From: Pomphorhynchus laevis
Taxonomy: Eukaryota; Acanthocephala; Palaeacanthocephala; Echinorhynchida; Pomphorhynchidae
Reading direction: 5' to 3'
DNA length: 64,000 bases
NCBI GenBank assembly: GCA_012934845.2
Contig: WNNJ02001290.1
Span: forward strand, 186,001 to 250,000
The translations under genes were made by a program, and so were the position numbers. Of this stretch, positions 13,201-28,200 are shown piece after piece (position 1 is the first letter of the stretch; every line of letters starts with the position of its first letter). Under the pieces are notes generated by a model. It made no database searches. It worked only from the letters and a program-made list of their open reading frames with translations, and had not been told where the DNA came from.

Positions 13201-16200
13201 ACTGTTATATATATTTATATATGTAAGAATGATGACGCAGCTGGTTTCTGCTGAGAAATCACTTTGTTTGATCTATCAAAATAAATGTATGAATCTATCA
13301 CATGATCACACATGATTCAATGATCTCCTGATCACATCATTGTGATATATTAGTTGGTTATTCTTATTTATTAAAACTTTTTTATTGTTTATATCGAGAG
13401 TAAAATGTAAACTAAATTCACTTCGATTTTTCAGGATTGATTTTTTTAAATTTGCAATTTTGTTAGTTTAAATTTTTAAAATATTTTAAATTTTGGTTTT
13501 TATAGAAATCTTTTTACATCAATAATTAAACAGGTGAAAATTCAATCAAAGATTTTAATGATGGGAGGTCGATACAGTAGAAATTTTGTCAAAGGGGTTA
13601 CTCACCTAATTTGTTCAGATGGGCGTACACCAAAGTATAAGGTAACACAATATCGATTTTTTAAGACGTTTTTATTGCTCTGATTTTAGATGGCTTTTCG
13701 TTTAGCAATACCGGTAATGTTGCCTGAATGGGTTCAAGAAATATGGGATATATCTTCTACAGAGTAAATAATTTAATTAATAATTTATTATAATTCACAA
13801 TAATTATCATGATTACCTATAATTATTACCAATAATTATGAACGATTCATTTAGCCAATTATGCATTTAGGTGGCTAAGAAAATAAATAAAATCAACATA
13901 TTATTTTATTCAACCAGTTTAACACAACAAGTAAGGCTTTAAATTTAAATTACAAAACATGTTTCACTCAAGAACACTCAATAAGTTAGCATAAGTTTTC
14001 CTATTACTATTTCAATAGGTGATTTATCATTAATTATGAGATTACCTTACGAGTTTGTGCACTCAATCGTAAGTACTTATCGTAGAAATCAGAGAAAATT
14101 GATGTATAATGATTAAGTAAATGAAAACCAAGTTTATGATTTTAGTGGTTGAAGTGGGTATTATTTACTATTAATGATCAATTATTTTAATTATTTTACG
14201 TTGTTGCTTAATTGTTTTGATATGACCAAAAGATTAATAATTTTATTGTATTGCTATGCTTTAATTATAGCAAACCTTTTAATAAATTTTAATAAAAGAA
14301 AAACACACAATAGGCTAAAATTACAACTTCGGTAGACCGAAAGAACTTTCAAAGATAAAAAAGAGATAAAAGTGCCATAAATATAGCTGAATAAAGTTTT
14401 ATATACTCGCCACAGAAGACGATTACAATAAATTCGTTATTACTTTTAAAGTTACCAAATAATTCAATTATTTATAAAAAAGTAATCATTAAATAATAAA
14501 TAATTACAAATAATAAATAATTTTTATAAAAGATTTTATATAATTTATATAAAGTTAAAATTTAAAATTTAAAATAAAAGTTACTTTTTTAATGAATTTA
14601 CTAATAAATAACAGACGATGTACGTAATAATTATTAGATGTTATCAGGAGGAACTGCTATGCTATCAGATTTCGGCCATTATTCATTGACCCAACAAAGA
14701 CAATATTAATCTTAAACTCGTGATGATGTTTGTTCTAATGTTTAAATACTTTATCGTTATTTAATGTTCATGTAAAGATATATACCTTTATCATCAATAT
14801 TAGTTTTTTAGAATAAGACTACATGATAAATTTGCTCACTTACTAAACGAATATGAGCTGTTTCTTTTTTATAAAATTTTATAAAAATGACTAATGAGGG
14901 ATAACATGTTTTTATCTTAAACATTTCGAATTAAATTTAATAATTTAATAAATTAAAGATGACTCTAATTAGTAAAGAATCAACATAATTATTTGAAGTT
15001 AAAAATAAATCACTCATATTAGTTAATCATTTATATTCTAATTTGAAGATTAGGCATTTTTAGATTGGGTATTTCTCCAGGTTCTAAACGTTTTGAAATT
15101 TGTGAATCTGATCATTAATGTTTTGACTTTATTAATCAAATCTAATTTTTTCGAAAATTTTCAGAAACTCTACATACGAATTTAGTTTGATCTGTGAGCT
15201 ATCTTATTGTGAAAATAAATACCTTTCTTAGCCTGGATTTACTTTATAAAGGGTGCCATAACATCTGATCACTAAGATGTCACTTTGATTATGCAATGAG
15301 ATAATAAAATTTTGAACTAATGACTAACAAAATCACTAAAATTATTGATTTTCGTATTTATAATGCTCTCCGCTAATATTGTAATAATTTCTATTTTTAA
15401 TATTGGGACAGAATCAAAAAAGTCGGAATTTTTGTAATTTGGGATTATCTTTCCATGATTTTATTCAGGCATATTAATATTGAAGACATGAGATTAGAGA
15501 AGCACAGATACGGTGTATTCAGCAATTGTGTCATTGCTTCAACAGGGTTGACTGCAGAGCTTCGCGAAAGTACACGAAATTCCATCCAGAAAGAAGGTTT
15601 GCTGAATGACTTATCGATATTGATATTTAAATATTCTCAACTATTCAGGAGGTGTTTTCAGTTACGAATTTAACAATAAGTGCACTCATCTTGTTTGCCA
15701 CTTTGCTAAGGGTTTGTAGTAGGTTTATCATCGATTAAAAATTGCTACTTTAAATTTCAGGCCAAAAATGCGATTTAGCCAAACAGTATCATATACCTGT
15801 TTTAAAATTGACTTGGATTACCGATTCAATTCGCAGTAGATATCTGCTAAGTTACGATCTGTATACGGCTGATGTAAGCGATAATTCTGATAAATTGCAG
15901 AAACCTTCTCATCAGCACGATGAATCTGAGTCATCCACGTTGCAATATGATACAAGTTAGTATTTGCAGTCAGTTAGTTTTTTTATTTCAAATTTTTATA
16001 ATAAAACAGTAAAACTAACAAAAATAGAAATAATATTATGTATTAAAATTTATCAAAGGAATATAAACATGAAGACAACATCACCTAATCCATATGCTCT
16101 TTTTAGAGTTTCCACGCATCACTTCAAACAACTAGATGTGCTTTTATATCAAAATGTAGTTCACAAATTCAACGTAAAAACAAATATATAAAACTCATTA

Positions 16201-19200
16201 CTTAAAGAAAAACAAAATCCAAAATAATGCCTTATTAATAGAAATAATATTATGTATTAAAATTTATCAAAGGAAGAGCAGTTATCGATATAATTTCGAG
16301 AACACAATTTTATCATCTTTTTTAAAATGAAAATTTCTCTTAAAATTACAGTTAATACAAAAATATTGAATAAGAAATAATTTATTAATTTGTTTAAAGA
16401 GAAAATGTGTAATTGAATAAATATAGCTGAATAAAGTTTTATATACTAGGCTATATAGGCTAAAATTACAACTTCGGTAGACCGAACGGAACTTTCAAAG
16501 ATAAAAAAGAGATAAAAGTGCCATAAATATAGCTGAATAAAGTTTTATATACTCGCCACAGAAGACGATTACAATAAATTCGTTATTACTTTTAAAGTTA
16601 CCAAATAATTCAATTATTTATAAAAAAGTAATCATTAAATAATAAATAATTACAAATAATAAATAATTTTTATAAAAGATTTTATATAATTTATATCAAG
16701 TTAAAAGATACCAAATAATTATTTCACGATTTTACATCTGTTGTGACAATTGCATCATTCATAATTTACAGAAATACTTAGTTCGATTGATAATTAAAAT
16801 TTTATAGTGTAGTCGTTTTTCTTAGTAAATCATTTCCTTCGTGAATATGTATTGACGCAATTGTTATGCTCATCTATTTTAATTTTTATGTTCGCATAGT
16901 AGTCTTCATAACCAGTCAATGACAAACCTTACAGTATATACTGTCTATTCAGAAATATTGTCTATTCTGATTGCCTATCTCATTTTTATAGCTTAGTTTT
17001 GTTACAACAAAACTAAGCTATATTTTCTAAGTTTAGTAAGCATCTAAAATTTGTTAAATATAATTAATAGTTAATTTCTGGTGAAAATAAAATTATAGAC
17101 ACAAGTATTTTTTAATTTTATAATTTCTTTATTTGCTAGCTTTCAACTATTTGTCGAAAGCTAGCAAATATGAACGACTTATGGTCCTTTCCAAGCATAC
17201 ACTGAATGTATGCTTGAAAAGGACCATAAATCGAAAAGAGAAAGAAATTGTAAAATTAAAAATATACTCGTGTCTGTAATTTTATATTCACTAAAAATGA
17301 AACAAGTTAAATCAAGACACGAATTCAATTCTCAACGATATATAATTTTATTATTAAATTTATAAAAGTTATAAACTCATTTTGATATATAATTTTTATT
17401 ATACACGAAGTCTTTACGAATATTGACTATTAATAAATATTGCTGACCTTTGCTAAATGTTGGAATATTTTATTCCATTTATTTTCTGTGGATTTTGAAA
17501 GATTAATACAATAAAAATATAAACTATTGCTCCAGGAGTCGGTATTTGTTGATGTTGACTATGTAGATTAACATCAGTGATCCTTTTAGATGAGAAAGAA
17601 TAGCTTCCTGCTAGCATCTGTTATGATATTCAGATTATTTCAAATTCAACCTGCCGCTGATTATATCGGCGGTAGTAATTATATCTGTGATTATCACCCA
17701 TAGTGTAATTTTTAAAATAGATGCTACAAAAAAGGAAAGGAAAAGTTACAAAAAGCTTTTATTTGAACACAAATTCTTAATGGAGTTTACAATATTCCAT
17801 AATCCATAATTTGGTACATTCTGCCATACCAATAATTACAACGTACATCACCTATTATTATGTAATTAGCTGAAGTACTTTATGAAAACTTGAGTAATGA
17901 ACATTTTTATCATGTAAGAGATGGTTGATGTTAGGAAAACGAATAAAGGATACTGACATCTCTGTTAAAATGATTATCGCAACGTATGTTATATATCTGT
18001 TCATAAATGTCCCTTTGTTGGAGGCTATACAGTTAACATCAAAATTATTTTTAGATACATAATTTGCGAAGCAATTTGCCTTTGAAGATTGTGAGACCTT
18101 ATTTAGAGTATGTACCACGAACATAAATTTTCTATTGAAAATGAAATGTGGGTATGAAATGTAGGCGGTTTACCAATGGGTAATAATGCAAATAAAAATA
18201 TTCAAGGAAATACAAATAAAATAGATGGTCTGTTATCTTTCCTTATTGTAAATATAATTAAATCTGCTACAGACTTTTACAAACATAAATAAAACTGATG
18301 TTCCACAAAAGATTAACAAGGATCCCAATATTGAAGATTGAAGAAGTAACATTTCAAAAAATGTGGAAGATTTCCACGTCTTCTTCACTTTTCTTGAGAG
18401 TGAAGGCAATTTGTACTACTGGATGTCCTACTTGGTCTATTAAACTAGTCTTATTTAAAAGAGAAGAGCGTTACAACTATAGAATATATGATCTCAACTA
18501 GAGACAAAATATATGGGTGTACTATATATTGATGATAGATGGAACAGTAAAATAATTAAACATCAAAATGTTCCGTTAATGACAGAAATAGTTCGTTATA
18601 ATAGAAAAATTCCAAAAGTTAAAAATATATTTAAACGCAAAACACATTACAATAAATATGGTATTGTATATTAAATCACTTGTGATGATTGTGATAGAGT
18701 GTATATTAGTCGATCGAGTAACGGTTTAACAAAACATTAGTCAACATAAATATTAAAAAAGAATTAGATCATGTGCTGTTATAAATCATTTCTCAAATAG
18801 TGATCATAAAATATGGTTTGATAGGAGTAAAGTGATTTCGGTGGAGAATAACATTCTTGAACGTAAAATACAAGCACTTTTATGCAAAAAGTCATATTGA
18901 TTACCCCATATTGATTTTAAAAACAAATACTTCGGAATTGTAGTAACAATTCCAAATATTTTTGAACAGCGTAACAACTAGACATTTTGGATCTCAACTA
19001 GAGACAAAATATATGGGTGTACTATATATTGATGATAGATGGAACAGTAAAATAATTAAACATCAAAATGCTTCAGGAATGACAGAAAAAGTTCTTTATG
19101 ATAGAAAAATTCCAAAAGTTATAAATATATTTAAACGCGAACCACATTACAATAAATATGGTATTGTATATTAAATCACTTGTGATGATTGTGATAGAGT

Positions 19201-22200
19201 GTATATTAGTCGATCGAGTAACGGTTTAACAAAACATTAGTCAACATAAATATTAAAAAAGAATTAGATCATGTGCTGTTATAGATCATTTCTCAAATAG
19301 TGATCGTAAAATTTGGTTTGATATGAGTAAAGTGATTTCGGTGGAGAATAACATTCTTGAACGTAAAATACAAGCACTTTTATGCAAAAAGTCATATTGA
19401 TTACCCCATATTGATTTTAAAAACAAATACTTCGGAATTGTAGTAACAATTCCAAATATTTTTGAACAGCGTAACAACTAGACATTTTGGATCTCAACTA
19501 GAGACAAAATATATGGGTGTACTATATATTGATGATAGATGGAACAGTAAAATAATTAAACATCAAAATGCTTCAGGAATGACAGAAAAAGTTCTTTATG
19601 ATAGAAAAATTCCAAAAGTTAAAAATATATTTAAACGCAAACCACATTACAATAAATATGGTATTGTATATTAAATCACTTGTGATGATTGTGATAGAGT
19701 GTATATTAGTCGATCGAGTAACGGTTTAACAAAACATTAGTCAACATAAATATTAAAAAAGAATTAGATCATGTGCTGTTATAAATCATTTCTCAAATAG
19801 TGATCATAAAATATGGTTTGATAGGAGTAAAGTGATTTCGGTGGAGAATAACATTCTTGAACGTAAAATACAAGCACTTTTATGCAAAAAGTCATATTGA
19901 TTACCCCATATTGATTTTAAAAACAAATACTTCGGAATTGTAGTAACAATTCCAAATATTTTTGAACAGCGTAACAACTAGACATTTTGGATCTCAACTA
20001 GAGACAAAATATATGGGTGTACTATATATTGATGATAGATGGAACAGTAAAATAATTAAACATCAAAATGCTTCAGGAATGACAGAAAAAGTTCTTTATG
20101 ATAGAAAAATTCCAAAAGTTAAAAATATATTTAAACGCAAACCACATTACAATAAATATGGTATTGTATATTAAATCACTTGTGATGATTGTGATAGAGT
20201 GTATATTAGTCGATCGAGTAACGGTTTAACAAAACATTAGTCAACATAAATATTAAAAAAGAATTAGATCATGTGCTGTTATAAATCATTTCTCAAATAG
20301 TGATCATAAAATATGGTTTGATAGGAGTAAAGTGATTTCGGTGGAGAATAACATTCTTGAACGTAAAATACAAGCACTTTTATGCAAAAAGGTTAATAAA
20401 TTGATGATTAATAATAAACCCGATATTGATTTAATAACAAATATTTTGAAATTGTAGCTTGCATTTTATTTATTATTTTAATTTATTTACAGTTTTTAAT
20501 CAATCCTACAATTAATCATTTACTGATATATTAATAATATATTACTAATATGTTAATTGTATTAATATATTAATGTATTTTATTAATCTTACAATTAATT
20601 TTGTTTTGAATAGCTTTTTTTAGTTTTGTCATTGTTATTGTTTTGTTGTTTTGTTATTTACTATTTTCAATCGATCAGATAATTAATTTTGTTAACAATA
20701 GTATTAACATTTTTAAAACAATTATTTTTAATATTTTGAAATGGTAGTTTGTAGTTTATTTATTTATTATTTACTGATATTTTTATTATTTCCTACAATT
20801 CGATAGCAGTAAAATACAAGCAGTTTTATACAAAAAGTCATATTGATTACCCCATATTGATTTAAAAACAAATACTTCGGAATTGTAGTAACAATTCCAA
20901 ATATTTTGGAACAGCGTAACAACTAAACATTTTGGATCTCAACTAGATACAAAATATATGGGTGTACTATATATTGATGATAAATGGAACAGTAAAATAA
21001 TTAAACATCAAAATGTTCCGGTAATGACAGAAATAGTTCGTTATAATAGAAAAATTCCAAAAGTTAAAAATATATTTAAACGCAAAACCACATTACAATA
21101 AATATGGTATTGTATATTAAATCACTTGTGATGATTGTGATAGAGTGTATATTAGTCGATCGAGTAACGGTTTAACAAAACATTAGTCAACATAAATATT
21201 AAAAAAGAATTAGATCATGTGCTGTTATAAATCATTTCTCAAATAGTGATCATAAAATATGGTTTGATAGGAGTAAAGTGATTTCGGTGGAGAATAACAT
21301 TCTTGAACGTAAAATACAAGCACTTTTATGCAAAAAGTCATATTGATTACCCCATATTGATTTTAAAAACAAATACTTCGGAATTGTAGTAACAATTCCA
21401 AATATTTTTGAACAGCGTAACAACTAGACATTTTGGATCTCAACTAGAGACAAAATATATGGGTGTACTATATATTGATGATAGATGGAACAGTAAAATA
21501 ATTAAACATCAAAATGCTTCAGGAATGACAGAAAAAGTTCTTTATGATAGAAAAATTCCAAAAGTTATAAATATATTTAAACGCGAACCACATTACAATA
21601 AATATGGTATTGTATATTAAATCACTTGTGATGATTGTGATAGAGTGTATATTAGTCGATCGAGTAACGGTTTAACAAAACATTAGTCAACATAAATATT
21701 AAAAAAGAATTAGATCATGTGCTGTTATAGATCATTTCTCAAATAGTGATCGTAAAATTTGGTTTGATATGGAGTAAAGTGATTTCGGTGGAGAATAACA
21801 TTCTTGAACGTAAAATACAAGCACTTTTATGCAAAAAGGTTAATAAATTGATGATTAATAATAAACCCGATATTGATTTAATAACAAATATTTTGAAATT
21901 GTAGCTTGCATTTTATTTATTATTTTAATTTATTTACAGTTTTTAATCAATCCTACAATTAATCATTTACTGATATATTAATAATATATTACTAATATGT
22001 TAATTGTATTAATATATTAATGTATTTTATTAATCTTACAATTAATTTTGTTTTGAATAGCTTTTTTTAGTTTTGTCATTGTTATTGTTTTGTTGTTTTG
22101 TTATTTACTATTTTCAATCGATCAGATAATTAATTTTGTTAACAATAGTATTAACATTTTTAAAACAATTATTTTTAATATTTTGAAATGGTAGTTTGTA

Positions 22201-25200
22201 GTTTATTTATTTATTATTTACTGATATTTTTATTATTTCCTACAATTCGATAGCAGTAAAATACAAGCAGTTTTATACAAAAAGTCATATTGATTACCCC
22301 ATATTGATTTAAAAACAAATACTTCGGAATTGTAGTAACAATTCCAAATATTTTGGAACAGCGTAACAACTAAACATTTTGGATCTCAACTAGATACAAA
22401 ATATATGGGTGTACTATATATTGATGATAAATGTTCCGATAACGATAGAAATAGTTCAATATAATAGAAAAATTCCAAAAGTTAAAAATATATTTGAACT
22501 TCTGCGATATAGTAATCATCACATAACCAGTAAATTTTTCTGTTTTATATAATTTTATCCTGATGATGATAGCAGTTAGCTATCCAACATTCGATTACAA
22601 TAAAGATTATATACACTCTCTCCTTTAATCAGTTAATAATTTCTATGAGTGAATAACAAATTTATAATTTCACAATTAAGTTGAATAATAACTTCATGAT
22701 AAGATTTAGTCACACATATGCTCTGAACAGTTTAGCATAATCACTTATGTATTAATAAACTGTAGCTGCTATATCTTTTTTTATTTTTTAGCCAATATAA
22801 TAAATAACATAATAAATAATAAATAATAATAAAAAATTGTAAATTGTATTTATTAATTTTAAATAAAAATTATATTTGATTGTTTTTAGCCGTGAATAAT
22901 AATTTCTTATTGATAGATTATCTACAATATATTATATTATTGAGAATCACAGATTGTCTACAATATTATCTATAATATTTGCAATCGATATTATTCTGTA
23001 GATTAAAATCGTCCCAAGTTTCAACACATTCAAGTATCAAAAATTTATTTACTTGTTTTAAGATACATTTAAACAGTTATCAGGAAGTACACCAGCGCCA
23101 TCATTAACCATGGACTCATCTCAAGTTCCTAGTTTCTTTGTTGATCAATCTGACGTTGATGTACCCACTTCAACAGATGCTATTATTATTACTCCTTTGT
23201 CCAAACATGTGATTCCATCAAAAATCGTTAAACAAATTAAGGAAAAGATAGACTATTTATGTAAAGATCCCTTTCCATTATTCGAAGGATTTTATGTAAG
23301 CTTGAAAATTTCATATTGTTAATTAATTTTATGCTACTGTTTATAACTGTATGAATCAAATTTAAATAATTTGTTTATTAAGTAAACATGTTATTTATTA
23401 TTTAACAATTTTATAATTTCTTTATACTTTGTTAAAAATATATTTAATTGCTAATTTTTATTTTCATTACTTTCGGTTAGTTTAATAGATAAAAAGTAAG
23501 CTAGATGTTAATAATGTATTAGCATTTTAAATTAATTCGTTCGTGTCGAATTATTTAACTTTTGACTGATTATTTGCTTGCATTCGTTATTTTTCCACTT
23601 CTTATTCTGTTTATATCAATTTTAATATTGTTTAAAATTTAAATTTAAAATTTAAACGCTTGATTCCAAATATAAATACAAGAATAGATCAAGTTTCTTG
23701 ACATCTTTTGTTGCAGTTTTCCACATAATGATTATTCAATTTCTAAATCAGCTGACATAAATCAGCTTATTTATCGTTTAAATATAATGTAGAAAACGTT
23801 GTCAAAAGATTCTCTAGCTTACGATTCGTTATTTGAAGTTTAACATGATTTCTTTAACTAGCGATTTCTTCAGTTAGCGATTATTTATAATACCATCATT
23901 CGTTCTGTGTTGGCATATAATTATCCACTATTTATTAATACATCATTTACTTATTTACGTTGACAAGTTACAATTCATATTGCAAGAGAAAGAATGTGTG
24001 GGCTAATTTCATATTATTATAAGTATTATTATATTTTCATATTATTATGTGTAGAATATGTGGGTATCGTCTATTTTTTTGTTAAAAAATCTATAAATTA
24101 TAAATTTTTACAACAATAGCCGTATTTTGTGAATCATTTTTAATCGTTGATCATGAACATTATCTTCTAAGTAAAAGTAAAATTAAAAACCGGCATTTTC
24201 GATTAATTAAACCAACATCATCTTGCAGATCAAAGAATACAGGCTAAAGTTCTTATCACTATGTGTTATATTTTTCAAAAATCAGCTAAAATTCGAAACA
24301 TACTTTTTAAATACAGACTGTTTAACATTTGCATAAACCCACTAAATTTAATTCCAATATTTTCATGTTTTTAACATTTTTCAAATTAATCGCACTAATT
24401 ATTCACATATTCATAAAATATTTTTTTAAAAGCTTTAATTCACGTGATTTAGTTTTATTTTGACGAACTTGCAAATCTTGATGAATTGGCGGAAACGGTT
24501 ATTACACGCTGTTCCGGTAAAAGGTAAACGTTTTATATTGAAATTCATCATATAATTAGTTTTATTAAACTTAGTAAATTTTCTCATATTAAACTTATAA
24601 AATTATTGAAAGTTTCTTAAATCCTATTACGATTTTTATATTTAACACCAGATTTTATTTCGTATTTAATAAAATAAAATATTTCAATATATATTTTATT
24701 TATGAAAATAAATATTATTTAGTTTAAAAAATATTTAAAATTAAATATTTCAATAAATTTGAATATTTCACATAAATGTTGATCTTTATGAAATGATCAT
24801 ATGAAATATTACGGGCCAAGCCCGCGACATACTATCATGCGTGGAATAAATACATGCTGTTAAAGCCTAATCATCTAGCAATGAAAATCTTTGTTTAAAC
24901 AAACAAAACGTCCTGATAAGAAGGACAATTATTTGAAGAATTTAATAGAAATTTCAGAATCGATAGATAATTTCCAAATTTTACATGCCATATTGACGAT
25001 ATTGATGCTAAGCATCAATATCAATAACAAATAATATCATATAATAAACAATATCAGATATGCATATAAACATATGAACATATCAGATATATAAATATAT
25101 TAGATATGTATATAAACATAATATATCAGATATCTAATTAGATATGTCAGATATCTAAATAATATCAGATTTAATATATCAGATATCTAAATAATATCAG

Positions 25201-28200
25201 ATTTTTAACATTGCGACTATGTAGAATGAATTCGCTCATTAAGGGTCCACCAAGAAGACAAATTACGGAAGTACGCTGAACATTGTGTTTAGATCCCATC
25301 ATCTACCATTTGTATTTTCTCTTTCCTGACAAGTTTTGTGTGTTAAAAATAAATAATAAAATTATTAAATACATAATTTATTTATTATTTATTAAATAAA
25401 TAATAGATAAATAGTAAGATTTTAAAATAATTTAGGAACTAACTTAGGTTTTAGTTTTAAATACTGATTGATGTTGTCACTTTTGTAAAAGTATCATTTT
25501 TGCTTATACAATTGATCAATTTTAGTTCTGTTTGCCTTACAGTATTTACATGATGTTCGTATAAGCCATCTTTAAGTGTTAAATTACATTTATTTAATGC
25601 GTTGTCATCAGTGATTCACATTTTTAATTTTATTAGTTTTCGAAATATCACAAATTCCTTAAAATATGCATGTATTTAAAAAATTTAAAAAAATCATAAT
25701 AACCGTATCACTGGTATTTCTTAGTTAATATTTCAATATTTCACAATATTGAAATTACTGCGAATATTACTGTTAATATTTGTTAATGACACATGCTGTA
25801 AAATATTGTAAATATAATATTAATAAATTATATAAATATTAATATATTAATATATATTAATATATTATTATAAATATAAATAAATATAATTTATTATAAA
25901 CATGTAGTTCATTAATATATTTAATATATTTTTGATACCAATGGATATCAACTTTTTTTACTGATCTTTACTAATTTTGGGAATATTGTAACTTGAAATA
26001 TCAATGGTGTCAATGTCAATATCATGATTACAATGCATTAACTAAACAACAGATTAAATTTTAAAATTGAATTTAATTTTTTTCAAGTATTGACCTTATT
26101 ATTTATATCAATAATTGACCTTATTATTTTATAAGTTTTTTAATATTTTTAAATAGTTTAATAGTTTTTTATAGTTTTAATTATTTTAATTATTTTAATA
26201 CTTCAATTACGATTTTTATGTTAGTTTTTATAAATTTTATATTAACTTTAAAGTTTATGCATTATAGGCTACATAATTTGAATTCATCGATTACCCATAT
26301 TCTTTCTGGTAGAACAAATTTATCCAAGTTGGACGAGGTTATCAATAAGAATTATAGGTATTTAGTTCTTATTATAAAAACCGTTTAGTATTTTAATTCC
26401 TTTATTAAGCTTAAAACATTGCCGTGTGCTAAATCTTGATTGGTTCAAGGACACCATTGACAAACGCCAGATTGCAGATATTCCTTTTAACGAGGAAAAT
26501 TCATATGATTTGAGGTTAGTAAGCTACTTTTTCTTAAATATAATTCATTTTCTAACAGAATATCTGCTCTTCGTGGTACATGGATGGAATCAGAGGAATT
26601 TGAAACACTACTGGACATTAAAGATCGTGAAAACCTCTTTGGTGAGATCTTTCAAGATTTTATACATGTATAATTTAGTCTGAATAATCTTCTTTAGGCG
26701 CGTTGTTTGAGAATCGACATGTATTACTGCTTGGCTTTAACAAAGTTACTAAAGTAGATTTACAAACTCTTGTCAAAAATTGCAAAGGTATTTAATTTTA
26801 TAATTTATTGTTAATTTTTGTTATTCTACATTTGATCATTTTTCATAAAGATTATTCTAGAGAAACTTTCTTTTAAATTTGCATCTGTAAGCAAAATCAT
26901 TTTAGCTGTATTTTATTTTCATTTTTAATATAAAATGTTTATATTTAATATTATTTTTTCATATTAAAATTGTTTAATATTAAGTTCTATGCAAAATTTG
27001 CACATATACTTTATAAAGCATAGTCTCGATAATCTTGATAACATATATATATTATTACAGGAACGAAGAAGAAAATATCCTTTATTTGATAAAAATTCTA
27101 TATTTCGATAGCTCCTGCTATCATCATCAGGATTACAAAAAAAATATTTCAAGAAAATGTTTTTTTGGAAACATTTTTTTTGTAATCCTGATGATGATAG
27201 CAGGAGCTATCGAAATATAGAATTTTTATCAAATAAAGGATATTTTATTCTTCTTCGTTCCTGTAATAATGTATATTTGAAATGGAAGAAGATTGTGGGT
27301 TTAGTATTTATTAATCTTGATAACGTTTTATTGAGAAACGACAATATACATTTATGTATTTACCTTATTTAATTCTTCTTGCTACTCTTTATTTCAATTT
27401 TTATTCTTGCTACTTTGTAAGGTTCTTATCAATATATTAGATTTATTACGAAATGTTAAGAAGGTACTGAAAACCTTTATTGTTTTCTTCGTAGTTTTTT
27501 TATGGTTTATTCGTGGTTTATTCGAGGATCTAACAATATGAATCCTGCCCGATTTGATAATCGCTAAATTTTCGGTAAAGTTGATAGTTGACATGTTCAC
27601 CATCCGCATAAACTGTTCTCTCTTGAATATATTTACTTTACGACTTTAAAACCGACAAATTACGCAAAGTCGATGAAGAAATTTTAGTTTATAAATTAAT
27701 AATTTCCGTTTTATGTGAGGAATATTAACGATATCAGTTACTATCAAGTATTAAATCCTATTAGCCACATAAATACGGAATTATTAAAAATACAAGTAAT
27801 CATATAACCCCTGACGCGAAAGAAAGACGAAGAACACTGCTAGATGCCGTTTCGTTATCATAATGACTCATCAGTTCCGGATCCCTCCCACTACTGGATG
27901 CAGAGAATGACTAGCAGACGGCAATCAACGAATCATGCTGATTGCCGTCTGGGAGGGATCTGGCACTGATGAGTCATTGTGATGACAAATCGTCATCTAG
28001 CAGTGTCCTTCGTCTTTCGCGTCGGACTTATATGATTACAAACATTCATGCGAAATGGTATCATTTGAGAAAAATTTAAGATATCCAAGTTTTATAAATC
28101 TATTAAAAATCTTAAAAGAAACTTAAAAAGAAACTCGTTTGCCCTTTTCTTCTCAATGGCAATTATATTAAATGTCTACTTGCAGAATGCGTTTGCTGTT

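Noticed and set aside
18962-21620. Four ORFs of 70 aa beginning MNSVTTRHFGSQLETK
   Set aside because: They are the same PLE fragment repeated in tandem; the start codon lies in the junction sequence and no complete domain is encoded.
27035-27372. Overlapping ORFs of 61-71 aa on both strands
   Set aside because: They arise from the inverted hammerhead arms; the translated similarity between strands is due to the palindrome.
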